19,701 nt of DNA, taken from contig CAUZFZ010000176.1 in NCBI GenBank assembly GCA_963579025.1, positions 1 to 19,701 of the forward strand, given 5' to 3'. The stretch's first letter is position 1. Each line of letters opens with the position of its first letter. Below, piece after piece: positions 1-8,000 of this stretch. The notes under the pieces were generated by a model. The model saw nothing but the letters and a program-made list of their open reading frames with translations, did not search any database and had not been told where the DNA came from. A program made the translations under genes and the position numbers. The stretch comes from CAUZFZ01 sp963579025. Its GTDB lineage: Bacteria > Planctomycetota > Planctomycetia > Planctomycetales > Planctomycetaceae.

Positions 1-127
1 TCCGCCCGCTGTCCGCCAGTCCGGTAGCCAGAACTCGCGCAAACTCCCGCGCCCCCGGAATCCCACCAAACCCTGAAAAACAGGGCTTAATCGCAAGCCC
101 TTGCTGCCCCAACCGCTTCAAGTCCGG

Positions 128-200
128 CTTAATCTTAATCCCGACCGTGCCATCGCAGGTCGTTGCGAGGAGTAAGATTACGATTAAGAGTAAGATTAAG
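128..200. repeat. AT-richer short repeat with inverted and direct copies upstream of the permease
   Basis: A ten-base arm (CTTAATCTTA, 128-137) has its exact reverse complement at 191-200. Within the right part, AGTAAGATTA occurs twice (171-180 and 189-198). The motif is much richer in A and T than its surroundings. It looks like an intergenic dispersed repeat, not a gene. Bases 1-127 hold no convincing gene start or stop. Whether the rest of the transport operon lies to the left cannot be seen. Confidence 0.5.
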
Positions 201-259
201 AACGACTGCTGGATTCACGTAATGCGAACACGTTGCGTTGAAGCAACCGGATACCCCGA

Positions 260-1621
260 ATGAAAGACCGCCTCTCGAAATACGCTTCAATCCTCGTCCT
301 GATCGCGCTGTGTGTTTACTACAGCATCGTGACGATGACCGAGCAGTTTCCGAATACCCCCGCATCCGGACACGAAGTCGCCGACGCGATCCTGCAGTCC
401 GGCGGCAAGCATCCGACGGTGGTTGTCATTGCTCGTGACACAGTGCAGGATCGGGAATTCACTGACGCTGTGGTCGATCGAATTCAGGTGGGCGGCGGCA
501 GTGTGTTCGCGATCGTGCACGGTACTCCGATCCATGCTCGTGAAGCTCTGGAACTGGTTGGTTCCGGTTCCACAAGCGTCGATGCGATTGCCGCAAATCA
601 CCCGGCGTCCGAATGGGGACCGCTGCAGCCACGGCAACTCGCTGAAATGGCCCAGGAGTGCCGGGCGCTGCGGAAGACTCAGGTCTACCGGCCCGGCAGC
701 TATGTGTGGCCGACGTTTCTGACACGGCAGAATCTGATCAACGTGGTCAACCAGAACGCCGACATCGCGATCATCGCCATCGGGATGACGATGGTCATCA
801 TCACAGCGGGAATCGATTTGAGTGTCGGCAGCCTGCTCGCTTTGTGCGGCGTCGCGACAGCGGTCTCCATCCAACAGCTTGCCGGTGGCGCCGCCGCGGG
901 ACCGGCCGGCATGATCGGCGGGTGCCTGATTGGCGTCGGACTGTGTACGGCATGCGGCGTGTTCACCGGAGTGATGGTAACCTGGTGCCGTGTGCCGGCA
1001 TTCGTTGTGACTCTCAGCATGATGATGATCGCACGCGGCATCGCGTTGATTATTGCTGTCGACTACCAGAGTGACCTAATGGGTGGTGGGACTGAAGGCA
1101 CTCCGGAGGCCGTCAAGGTCGAGGCGCCGTCGTTCTCGTGGCTGGGACAGGGAGAGATACTCGGTATCCCCAACCCGATTCTATTGATGGTCGTCATGTA
1201 CGTGATCGCGCACTTCGTCATGACGAGGACTTCGCTGGGCCGTTACATCTATGCGGTGGGCGGTAATCCCGAAGCCGCTCGGTTGTCCGGCGTGCCTGTC
1301 TTTGGCGTGCTGATTCTTGTTTATGCGTTGTGTGCCGCACTCGCTGGAGTGGCCGGAATTGTCGATGCGTCGCGGTTCGATGGCGGGCGTCCGAATGCAG
1401 GTGCTCTTTACGAACTGCGCGTGATCGCGGCCGTCGTCGTGGGTGGCACCAGTCTGGCCGGTGGAGAAGGACGTATCCTGGGAACGCTCGTCGGAGCATT
1501 GATCATCGCCGTGATTAACAACGGCCTGAACATGGCCGGCGTGAAGAGCTACGAGCAGATGATCGTCTTCGGCATGCTGATCCTGATCGCCGTGCTGCTC
1601 GATCGATTCAAGCCAAAGTAG
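260..1621 (+). CDS. Ribose/xylose-type ABC transporter permease (RbsC-like) with a large N-terminal insert
   Basis: This is an inner-membrane permease of the BPD_transp_2 family, which forms the channel of sugar (ribose, xylose, galactose) ABC importers. Seen: a first hydrophobic helix at about residues 9-26, then about 125 mostly soluble residues, then the family core. The core includes the signature around residues 173-195 (GMTMVIITAGIDLSVGSLLA), several further helices, a GRYIYAVGGNPEAARLSG-type loop, and the usual C-terminal stretch with GALIIAVINNGLNMAGV. Length is 453 residues against about 320 for Escherichia coli RbsC, the difference being the insert. An in-frame TGA at 239 makes ATG 260 the first available start. 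The ribosome site is weak. No ATPase or binding-protein gene is visible, so these must be outside the window or elsewhere. The substrate is inferred only at class level. Confidence 0.88.
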   Translation: MKDRLSKYASILVLIALCVYYSIVTMTEQFPNTPASGHEVADAILQSGGKHPTVVVIARDTVQDREFTDAVVDRIQVGGGSVFAIVHGTPIHAREALELVGSGSTSVDAIAANHPASEWGPLQPRQLAEMAQECRALRKTQVYRPGSYVWPTFLTRQNLINVVNQNADIAIIAIGMTMVIITAGIDLSVGSLLALCGVATAVSIQQLAGGAAAGPAGMIGGCLIGVGLCTACGVFTGVMVTWCRVPAFVVTLSMMMIARGIALIIAVDYQSDLMGGGTEGTPEAVKVEAPSFSWLGQGEILGIPNPILLMVVMYVIAHFVMTRTSLGRYIYAVGGNPEAARLSGVPVFGVLILVYALCAALAGVAGIVDASRFDGGRPNAGALYELRVIAAVVVGGTSLAGGEGRILGTLVGALIIAVINNGLNMAGVKSYEQMIVFGMLILIAVLLDRFKPK

Positions 1622-1647
1622 TCGCACAATCTCAGAGCACATCGGAT

Positions 1648-2421
1648 ATGACGGTTCGATTTGGAAACGACAATGTCTCGGACGCTGCTGATCTCATTCG
1701 GCTCTGGCTGAGCGAGTCCAGTTCCGCCACAGCATTCACAGGCGCCGGAATCAGTACGGAAAGCGGTATCCCCGATTTCCGGTCGCCCGGCGGTGTGTGG
1801 GCAAAGAACGATCCCGTTTACTTCGACGACTTTATAGCCAGCGCGGATTCACGCTATGAGTACTGGCGACAGAAGGCAGAAGCACATGGCGACTTCGCCG
1901 ACGCCAGGCCGAACATCACTCATCGGGTGCTGGCTGCATGGGAACGAACCGGCAAGCTGCGCGGTGTGATCACTCAGAACATTGACGGGCTGCATCAGGA
2001 CGCAGGCAACAAGAACGTATTGGAACTGCATGGCACAGCACGCGACGTGGCTTGTATGGACTGCGGCTGGCGCGAACCGGCCGGGCCGTGGGTGCAACGA
2101 TTTCGGGATGAGGATCGCGTACCGGATTGTCCGGAATGTCGGGGTCGCTTGAAGCATGCGACCGTGTCGTTCGGACAGTCACTTCCGTCGGATGTGCTGC
2201 AGCAGGCAGCGACGTGGGCCGCCGAGTCCGACCTGTTTTTCGCCATGGGTTCGTCGCTGGTCGTGCATCCGGCCGCCGGGTTGCCACAGATGGCACGCGA
2301 CCGCGGAGCCAGACTGGTGATCCTCAATCGCGACCCCACGCCGCTGGATTCGATTGCGAACATGGTGGTCAACGCAGCGCTGGGTGATCTGTTCGCCCTG
2401 CTCATTGCCGACTCGACATAG
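1648..2421 (+). CDS. cobB: NAD-dependent protein deacylase, Sir2 family
   Basis: Sirtuins remove acetyl or other acyl groups from lysines using NAD, giving nicotinamide and O-acyl-ADP-ribose, in the cytoplasm. Seen in the 257 residues: NAD-binding GAGIS (32-36) and GIPDFR (40-45), QNID (110-113), catalytic His128 in LELHGT, four zinc-site cysteines C136, C139, C161 and C164, and a GSSL plus VILN pair near the C-terminus. All key residues are present and the length is normal. The gene starts 26 bases after the permease stop on the same strand, so the two may be co-transcribed. The usual RPxVVxFGE segment reads HATVSFGQ (170-177), a mild divergence. Deacetylase is the likely activity, but other acyl groups cannot be excluded. 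Confidence 0.93.
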   Translation: MTVRFGNDNVSDAADLIRLWLSESSSATAFTGAGISTESGIPDFRSPGGVWAKNDPVYFDDFIASADSRYEYWRQKAEAHGDFADARPNITHRVLAAWERTGKLRGVITQNIDGLHQDAGNKNVLELHGTARDVACMDCGWREPAGPWVQRFRDEDRVPDCPECRGRLKHATVSFGQSLPSDVLQQAATWAAESDLFFAMGSSLVVHPAAGLPQMARDRGARLVILNRDPTPLDSIANMVVNAALGDLFALLIADST

Positions 2422-2513
2422 CCGCGATTGCTGAACGCCAGCGGTCCAACGACTCAGCTGAAGAGCACGCCCGATTCCCCTACCTTATGCGTGCGGCAGA
2501 TGAGAAGTTACCC

Positions 2514-2569
2514 GTAGGACGGGCACTCTTGCCCGTCCACACCGAGACGGGCAAGAGTGCCCGTCTTAC
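2514..2569. repeat. Long near-perfect hairpin repeat (24-base arms)
   Basis: Arms at 2514-2537 and 2546-2569 are reverse complements except for one G/T position, separated by 8 bases. Each arm is itself a near palindrome (GACGGGCACTCTTGCCCGTC), so alternative small hairpins are also possible. It lies 92 bases after the sirtuin stop and could end transcription there, but has no clear T-run. I recall similar GGGCAAGAGTGCCC repeats from planctomycete genomes, which would make it a dispersed element. That is recollection, not a search. Confidence 0.8.
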
Positions 2570-2642
2570 AAGGCAGGTAAGTTGGCACTTGCCGCTCGCC
2601 TTATGCGGAGTTGCTGTAATCGAAGACAACTTTGGGAACACT

Positions 2643-2704
2643 AATTGACGCTGATAATCGCTAATTCAGTTTTCGTACTCCATTAGCGTTTATCAGCGTC
2701 GATT
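2643..2704. repeat. Imperfect inverted repeat with 23-base arms (ATTAGCG family, copy 1)
   Basis: Left arm 2643-2665 and right arm 2682-2704 match as reverse complements at 21 of 23 positions, with a 16-base loop. The core motifs are GACGCTGATAA and its complement TTATCAGCGTC. A degenerate relative occurs at 4600-4680. It sits just upstream of the DapA-family gene; no promoter function is apparent. Confidence 0.75.
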
Positions 2705-2790
2705 AGCGTTCCTTTTGAGACCGAAGCCGCGAGACCGCCTTCTGTTCAAGATACACCATTCAGAGACACTTCACCGGAAAGACAATTAAC

Positions 2791-3741
2791 ATGGACTCAA
2801 GCGTATTCCGCGGATGCATTCCTGCCATCATGACGCCATGTCATGCCGATCGATCACCGAACTTCCCGGCTCTCGTCAGCAAGGCACAGGAGCTGATCGG
2901 TAAAGGCATGAATGCCGTCGTGTATTGCGGATCGATGGGCGACTGGCCGTTGCTCACTGATGAGCAACGCCAGGAAGGTGTTCGGCAACTGACGAAGGCC
3001 GGCGTGCCGGTTGTTGTCGGAACGGGAGCACAGAACCCGGCTCGGGCCGCGGCACATGCGGCGCACGCTCAGGAGGTGGGTGCCAAAGGGCTGATGGTCA
3101 TCCCGCGCGTCCTGTCGCGAGGAACATCCCCTGCCGCTCAGCGAGCCCACTTTGCTGGCGTGCTGGGTGCAGCTCCTGATCTGCCGGCCGTCATCTACAA
3201 CAGTCCGTACTACGGGTTCGAGACGAAAGCGGATCTGTTCTTCGACCTCCGCCGTGAGTTTCCAAATCTGGTCGGCTTCAAGGAGTTCGGTGGCGCGGAC
3301 GCCTTGAGTTATGCCGCCGAGCACATCACTCACGCGGACGACGACGTGCTGCTGATGGTGGGCGTCGACACGCAGGTGTTCCACGGATTCCTGCACTGCG
3401 GAGCTGTTGGAGCGATCACGGGCATCGGCAACTGCATTCCGGCCGAAGTCCTGCAGCTCCTGTCACTCTGCCGCCTGGCTGTTACTGGAGACGCCAAAGC
3501 TCGGCAACTGGCAAAAGAGCTGGACGATGCACTCATCGTGTTGTCGACCTACGACGAAGGCCCCGACCTGGTGCTTTACTACAAGTACCTGATGACCTTG
3601 CTCGGCAATGCGGAGTACGAGCATCACTTCAGCGAGACAGACCAACTCAGCCCGAGCCAGCAGCGATTCGCCGAATCACAACTGCAGGTCTTCCAGGCCT
3701 GGTGGCAAAACTGGCCCGGCAAGTCGTACGGACACGCCTGA
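2791..3741 (+). CDS. DapA-family (dihydrodipicolinate synthase / N-acetylneuraminate lyase superfamily) aldolase or dehydratase
   Basis: Class I aldolase-type TIM barrel that forms a Schiff base with a 2-oxo acid such as pyruvate. Seen in 316 residues: the family's GTTGE-like turn as GSMGD (47-51), conserved Tyr136 in YNSPYYGF, and Schiff-base Lys164 in VGFKEFGG. Position and spacing match the Y133/K161 pair of E. coli DapA. A GxxGAITGIGN segment follows in the later part of the barrel. Glu of GTTGE is replaced by Asp and the second Thr by Gly. That, and the lack of lysine-pathway neighbours, argues against a plain lysine biosynthesis enzyme. It may instead act in sugar-acid, sialic-acid or hydroxyproline breakdown. 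Substrate unknown. Confidence 0.85.
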   Translation: MDSSVFRGCIPAIMTPCHADRSPNFPALVSKAQELIGKGMNAVVYCGSMGDWPLLTDEQRQEGVRQLTKAGVPVVVGTGAQNPARAAAHAAHAQEVGAKGLMVIPRVLSRGTSPAAQRAHFAGVLGAAPDLPAVIYNSPYYGFETKADLFFDLRREFPNLVGFKEFGGADALSYAAEHITHADDDVLLMVGVDTQVFHGFLHCGAVGAITGIGNCIPAEVLQLLSLCRLAVTGDAKARQLAKELDDALIVLSTYDEGPDLVLYYKYLMTLLGNAEYEHHFSETDQLSPSQQRFAESQLQVFQAWWQNWPGKSYGHA

Positions 3742-3744
3742 TTC

Positions 3745-3930
3745 GACAGCGCCACATTCGACGATTGCGGGGGGCGTAGGGTGTGACAAGCGGAGCGAAT
3801 GGTTCATCCGGTGTGCCGGCGCGGGCGGTCTGCAACCGCCTGAACCCCAACATTTCACCGGAGATCTCCGCGCCGGCACACCACGATGGCTGATCGGCCC
3901 GCTTGTCACACCCTACAAAGTGGCGCTGTC
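3745..3930. repeat. Nested inverted-repeat element of about 190 bases (MITE-like or cruciform element)
   Basis: Three pairs of arms nest symmetrically. The outer pair GACAGCGCCAC (3745-3755) pairs with GTGGCGCTGTC (3920-3930). The middle pair (18 bases, GTAGGGTGTGACAAGCGG) is at 3776-3793 and 3899-3916. The inner pair GTGTGCCGGCGCGG is at 3811-3824 and 3868-3881. A small hairpin GCGGT/ACCGC is at 3824-3838. All three arm pairs are perfect. It begins 3 bases after the DapA-family stop and has no credible coding frame. It could be a non-autonomous mobile element or a dispersed palindromic repeat. It also separates two convergent genes and may terminate transcription. Confidence 0.8.
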
Positions 3931-3994
3931 CAACTGATGCGTCCGACGGAAATGATTGACGGTCGCAACCGCTCGATCTGCTCCATCGGCAACG

Positions 3995-4462
3995 CTACAC
4001 GCCATCGTCAATTGGCGTGTCTGGTTCGGACGCAGCATCGGGGTGACTCGCTTGTGTCCCACGCCCGGTTTTGACGCCCCTGAAGATGGCCAGCACAAAG
4101 GCCAGTAGAGTGAGTACTTCGAACCAGACAGGGTACGGCAACATGTACATGTTGAATGCGGCGGCCACGACGAGCAGGGAGCCGACCGCGATGCCGTGTG
4201 CGGGATGCCTGCTTGCTCCCAGGCGGGTTGCCAGCCAAACGCTCACGAACACGGTACCGACCCAAAGGGCGCCTGCCGCTACCAGCAACCAGTACGGATA
4301 CCTTGCAACGTGAGCCTTGCATGCGTCGAAGTCAGTGGGATCGACTCCCGGCGGAAAGGGATGCAAGACCTCGCTAATGGCTTCGACGGCGATGATCAGC
4401 GCCATCGCAACGACGAGACTCGCGACAAGAGCACCTGCGCTGCGCATCAATGTGAGGATCAT
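3995..4462 (-). CDS. Four-helix membrane protein of unknown function
   Basis: A 155-residue protein with four hydrophobic segments at about residues 8-28, 57-80, 89-108 and 112-127, and a hydrophilic C-terminal tail ending in acidic residues. Between helices 1 and 2 is a Pro/Asp-rich loop (HPFPPGVDPTDFDACKAH), and helix 3 leads into a MYMLPYPVWFE loop. I recall similar small membrane proteins with a PPP or HPxW loop from several bacterial phyla, without a known role. ATG 4462 is taken as start; ATG 4447 (Met6) is an alternative, and neither has a strong ribosome site. It is convergent with the DapA-family gene. No operon partner is seen. Confidence 0.72.
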   Translation of the reverse strand: MILTLMRSAGALVASLVVAMALIIAVEAISEVLHPFPPGVDPTDFDACKAHVARYPYWLLVAAGALWVGTVFVSVWLATRLGASRHPAHGIAVGSLLVVAAAFNMYMLPYPVWFEVLTLLAFVLAIFRGVKTGRGTQASHPDAASEPDTPIDDGV

Positions 4463-4599
4463 TCTTCAACTTTCTGGTCACCACCCCAGCCGGCTCCGAA
4501 GCCGATGAGAATATCCGCTTCGATATCGACGTGAAGCAATGGCTTTTCAAGACGTGTTGCAGTTGAGTCAAGTTTCGTTGCTGACCAGGAAGGAAGACT

Positions 4600-4680
4600 G
4601 ATCGACGCTGATTGTCGCTGATCCGGGTGACAGTCGTCACGTGAATCATGAGCGTCAATTAGCGCGGATGAGTGTTCCTT
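4600..4680. repeat. Degenerate copy of the ATTAGCG inverted repeat (copy 2)
   Basis: GATCGACGCTGATTGTCGCT (from 4600) and a region ending in AATTAGCGCGGATGAGTGTTCC (4658-4678, broken match) resemble the arms and tail of the element at 2643-2704, including the trailing GTTCCTT. The arms no longer pair well. This is the second copy in the window and supports a dispersed family. Confidence 0.5.
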
Positions 4681-4706
4681 AATCTGGACCAGCCGGAACC
4701 AGACAG

Positions 4707-4788
4707 GGCTCACGCAAAGGCGCGAAGACGCAAAGAAGAAAAAGCACACTCGTCATTCCCTTTGCGTCTTCGCGCCTTTGCGTGAGCC
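4707..4788. repeat. Perfect 29-base inverted repeat
   Basis: Left arm 4707-4735 and right arm 4760-4788 are exact reverse complements, separated by a 24-base loop. The arm begins GGCTCACGCAAAGGCGCGAA. The loop is A-rich on its left side. It lies between the divergently placed unknown membrane protein and the 3' end of the kinase gene, so it could end kinase transcription. I recall similar CTTTGCGTCTTCGCGCC palindromes as common intergenic elements in planctomycetes and some other bacteria. Confidence 0.85.
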
Positions 4789-5061
4789 GTCCTCCTGATT
4801 TTCTGACCATATTGCGCAGGATTTGCGCAGGATCTCCGTGATCAGAGATTAATCTGGTCCCGCGCTCTCGGTCGGAAGTACAGCCGTCGTAAGATTCTCG
4901 ACTCCGCCGGGAGTCTGTTCGGCCAGCCGCGTTCGAAACATTCGCGGGCCCTTTCGACCGTATGTTCCCGAGTCACCCTGAAAGAAACAGTCAGGCCCCT
5001 GGAGACACGTTCTTTCACGCGGACGCTGGTGCCGTTTTGCGAAACTCGCGAGAGGTTGCCA
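4789..5061. other. Non-coding stretch downstream of the kinase gene
   Basis: No gene with a believable start, RNA gene or strong hairpin was found here. The only local feature is a short direct repeat of TTGCGCAGGAT at about 4813-4833. The stretch is probably the 3' flank of the kinase transcript. Confidence 0.4.
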
Positions 5062-8000
5062 CTAATCCTGGTCGGACTCGCGGTTCCTCCAGAACAGCTC
5101 CGCCCAGTCGAGGGCCTGTTTTCGGACCATGTCGCTGATCGTCTTGTCGGAGCGGATAACAGCCTGCAGTTCTTCCAGCGATTTCACGCGTTCGCGTTTC
5201 ACAGTCAGCAGTCCCCGAGCCTGAAATTGTGCTCGCAGTTCCGGCGTCCACGGCCGCGCGTCCCACACCTTGACTGTCCCGTCCGTACTCGCCGATGCCA
5301 GCCGCTGCCCGTCCGGGCCGAACGCCACGCTGTAGACCGACCCAGCGTGTCCTTTCAGCGTGAGCGACTCTTTCCCTGTCGCCGCGTCCCACACCTTGAC
5401 TGTCCCGTCCAAACACGCCGATGCCAGCCGCTGCCCGTCCGGGCTGAACGCCACACTGTTTACACCGTGCTTGTGTCCTTTCAGCGTGAGTGACTCCTGC
5501 CCCGTGGCCGCGTCCCACACCTTGACAGACTTGTCATAACTCGCCGATGCCAGCCGCTGTCCGTCCGGGCTGAACACCACGCTGTAAACCCGGCCGGCGT
5601 GTCCTTTCAGCGTGAGCGACTCCCGCCCCGTGACCGCGTCCCACACCTTGACTTCATCCGGTTTGTCCGGTTCGGCACCACTACCCCCAGCCGATGCCAG
5701 CCGCTGTCCGTCCGGGCTGAACGCCACGCTGTAGACCATGTCGGTGTGTCCTCTCAGCGTGAGTAACCCCCGCCCCGTGACCGCGTCCCACACCTTGACG
5801 TCACCGTAATAACCACCCGAGGCGAGCCGCTGTCCGTCCGGGCTGAACGCCACACTGCTGACCCCGCTGATGTGTCCTGTCAGCGTGAGCGACTCCTTCC
5901 CCGTCGCCACGTCCCACACCTTGACCGTGTTATCCGCACTCGCCGATGCCAGCCGCTGCCCGTCCGGGCTGAACGCCACGCTATTGACCTCGCGGGTGTG
6001 TCCTTTCAGCGTGAGCGACTCCTGCCCAGTGGCCGCGTCCCACACCTTGACTTCACCCGGTTTGTAAAGTTCATCCCCAGCCGAGGCCAGCCGCTGCCCA
6101 TCCGGGCTGAACGCCACGCTTCTGACGGTGCCGGTGTGTCCTTTCAGCGTGAGCGACTCCCACCCCGTGGTCGCGTCCCACAACTTCACTTCGCCCCGTT
6201 CGCGATGCTCATCACTCCCACCCGCCGAGGCCAGCCGCTGCCCGTCCGGGCTGAACGCCACGCTGAAGACGAAGTCGGTGTGTCCTTTCAGTGTGAACGA
6301 CTGTTGCCCAGTGGCCGTGTCCCACACCTTGACTTCACCCGGTCTGTCAATTTCACCCCCAGCCGATGCCAGCCGCTGTCCGTCCATGCTGAATGCCACG
6401 CTGGAGACGAAGCCGGTGTGTCCTTTCAGCGTGAGCGACTCCTGCCCAGTGGCCGCATCCCACACCTTGACTTCACCCGGTTCGCCCAAATCACCACCAC
6501 CCGAGGCGAGCCGCTGTCCGTCCGGGCTGAACACCACGCTGCTAACCCGGTCGGTGTGTCCTTTCAGTGTGAGCGACTCCTGCCCAGTGGCCGCGTCCCA
6601 CACCTTGACTTCACCCGGTTTGTCATGTTCACCCCCAGCCGATGCCAGCCGCTGTCCGTCCGGGCTGAACGCCACGCTCCTGACGGTGCCGGTGTGTCCT
6701 TTCAGCGTGAGCGACTCCTGCCCCGTGGCCGCGTCCCACACCTTGACTTCACCCGGTTCGCCCCAATCACCACCACCCGAGGCGAGCCGCTGTCCGTCCG
6801 GGCTGAACACCACGCTATAGACCTCGCCGGTGTGTCCTTTCAGCGTGAGCGACTCCTGCCCCGTGGCCGCATCCCACACCTTGACCGTCTTGTCCCCACT
6901 CGCCGAGGCGAGCTGCTGCCCGTCCGGGCTGAACGCCACGCTCGTGACATAGCTGGTGTGTCCTTTCAGCGTGAGCGACTCCTGCCCCGTGATCGCGTCC
7001 CACACCTTGACTTCACCCGGTTCGCCCGGTTCGTCCCAATTACCACCCCCCGAGGCGAGCCGCTGCCCGTCCGGGCTGAACGCCACGCTAAGGACCGCAT
7101 CGGTGTGTCCTTTCAGCGTTTGCAAATCGCTCTTACTCTGCCGGTCCCAATAGCCCCACTCGAAGCCCTTGAGGTCATCGCGGTCGCGGTGCTTGTCAAG
7201 CAGTTCCAGCGGATGTTCGATATTGGAGTCTTCCCAGTCGCGCTGGACGAGCAGCATGTCTGAGTTGTAGGCGTTCCGTTCGGCGATCTTCAGACTCCGT
7301 CGTGCGTCCATCTCTGCTTTCACGGCGTCGTCCTTTGCTTTGGCTTCGGCAATGGCCAGAGCTTCAGCTTTTTTTCGCTGAACTACTTCCTGCAATTGAG
7401 CACTGACAGCAGCCATCTCTGCCTTCACCGCGTCGTCCTTAGCTTTGGTTTCCGCAACAGCCAAAGCTTCGGCTTTCTCCCGCTGCACTACTTCTTGCAT
7501 TTGAGCACTGACAGCAGCCATCTCTGCCTTCACGGCGTCGTCCTTTGCTTTGGCTTCGGCAATGGCCAGAGCTTCGGCTTTTTTCCGCTCGACTGCTTCT
7601 GCTTCCTTCGCAGCGACGGCCTCTTTTTCTGCTCTAACGGCAGCTTTCTCTGACTCCACGGCGGCGTCTTTGGCAGCGACTGCCTCATCTTTGGCCAGCT
7701 CCGCGGCAATGCGCTGTTGGTTCACCGCGTAGGTCGCACTGCAAATGATCACCAGAATTAAAGCGACGAGGCCGACGCTGACGCGCCGGAGGCCGCGAAT
7801 CCTGGCCGTTCGTGAAGCGCGTTCTTCCACGGCTGCTTGAATCGTGGTCGCCAAGCCGGGGTCGGCTGTGTCCAGCAGAGACAGGGCGAGGTCGAAGTCG
7901 CCCCGGTCGAATGCAGCGCAAGCGTAGTCGTGTCGAGTTTCCCGCAGGCCGTCTGCCGCTCGGATATTCTCCGGCCACTGTTCCAGCGCTGTGTCAAAAC

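Noticed and set aside
1..150. Minus-strand reading frame (IKPDLKRLGQQGLAIKPCFS...) running off the left edge
   Set aside because: It has no good start codon, overlaps the short repeats, and I recognise no family; it may be part of the repeat.
287..874. Minus-strand open frame of 195 codons inside the permease gene
   Set aside because: Low-complexity Asp/His/Arg-rich translation typical of antisense shadows in GC-rich genes.
4813..4833. Short tandem TTGCGCAGGAT repeat
   Set aside because: Only two copies of about 11 bases; too little to support a function such as an iteron.
5255..7125. Regularly spaced near-identical units resembling a CRISPR array
   Set aside because: Units are about 126 bases, translate without interruption into WD40 blades, and lack short unique spacers and cas genes.
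5872..7263. Long plus-strand open frame (463 codons) with repeated PFS/RER motifs
   Set aside because: It is the exact antisense of the WD40 repeat region. Its regularity follows from the repeats, and the minus-strand frame encodes clear WD40 blades.
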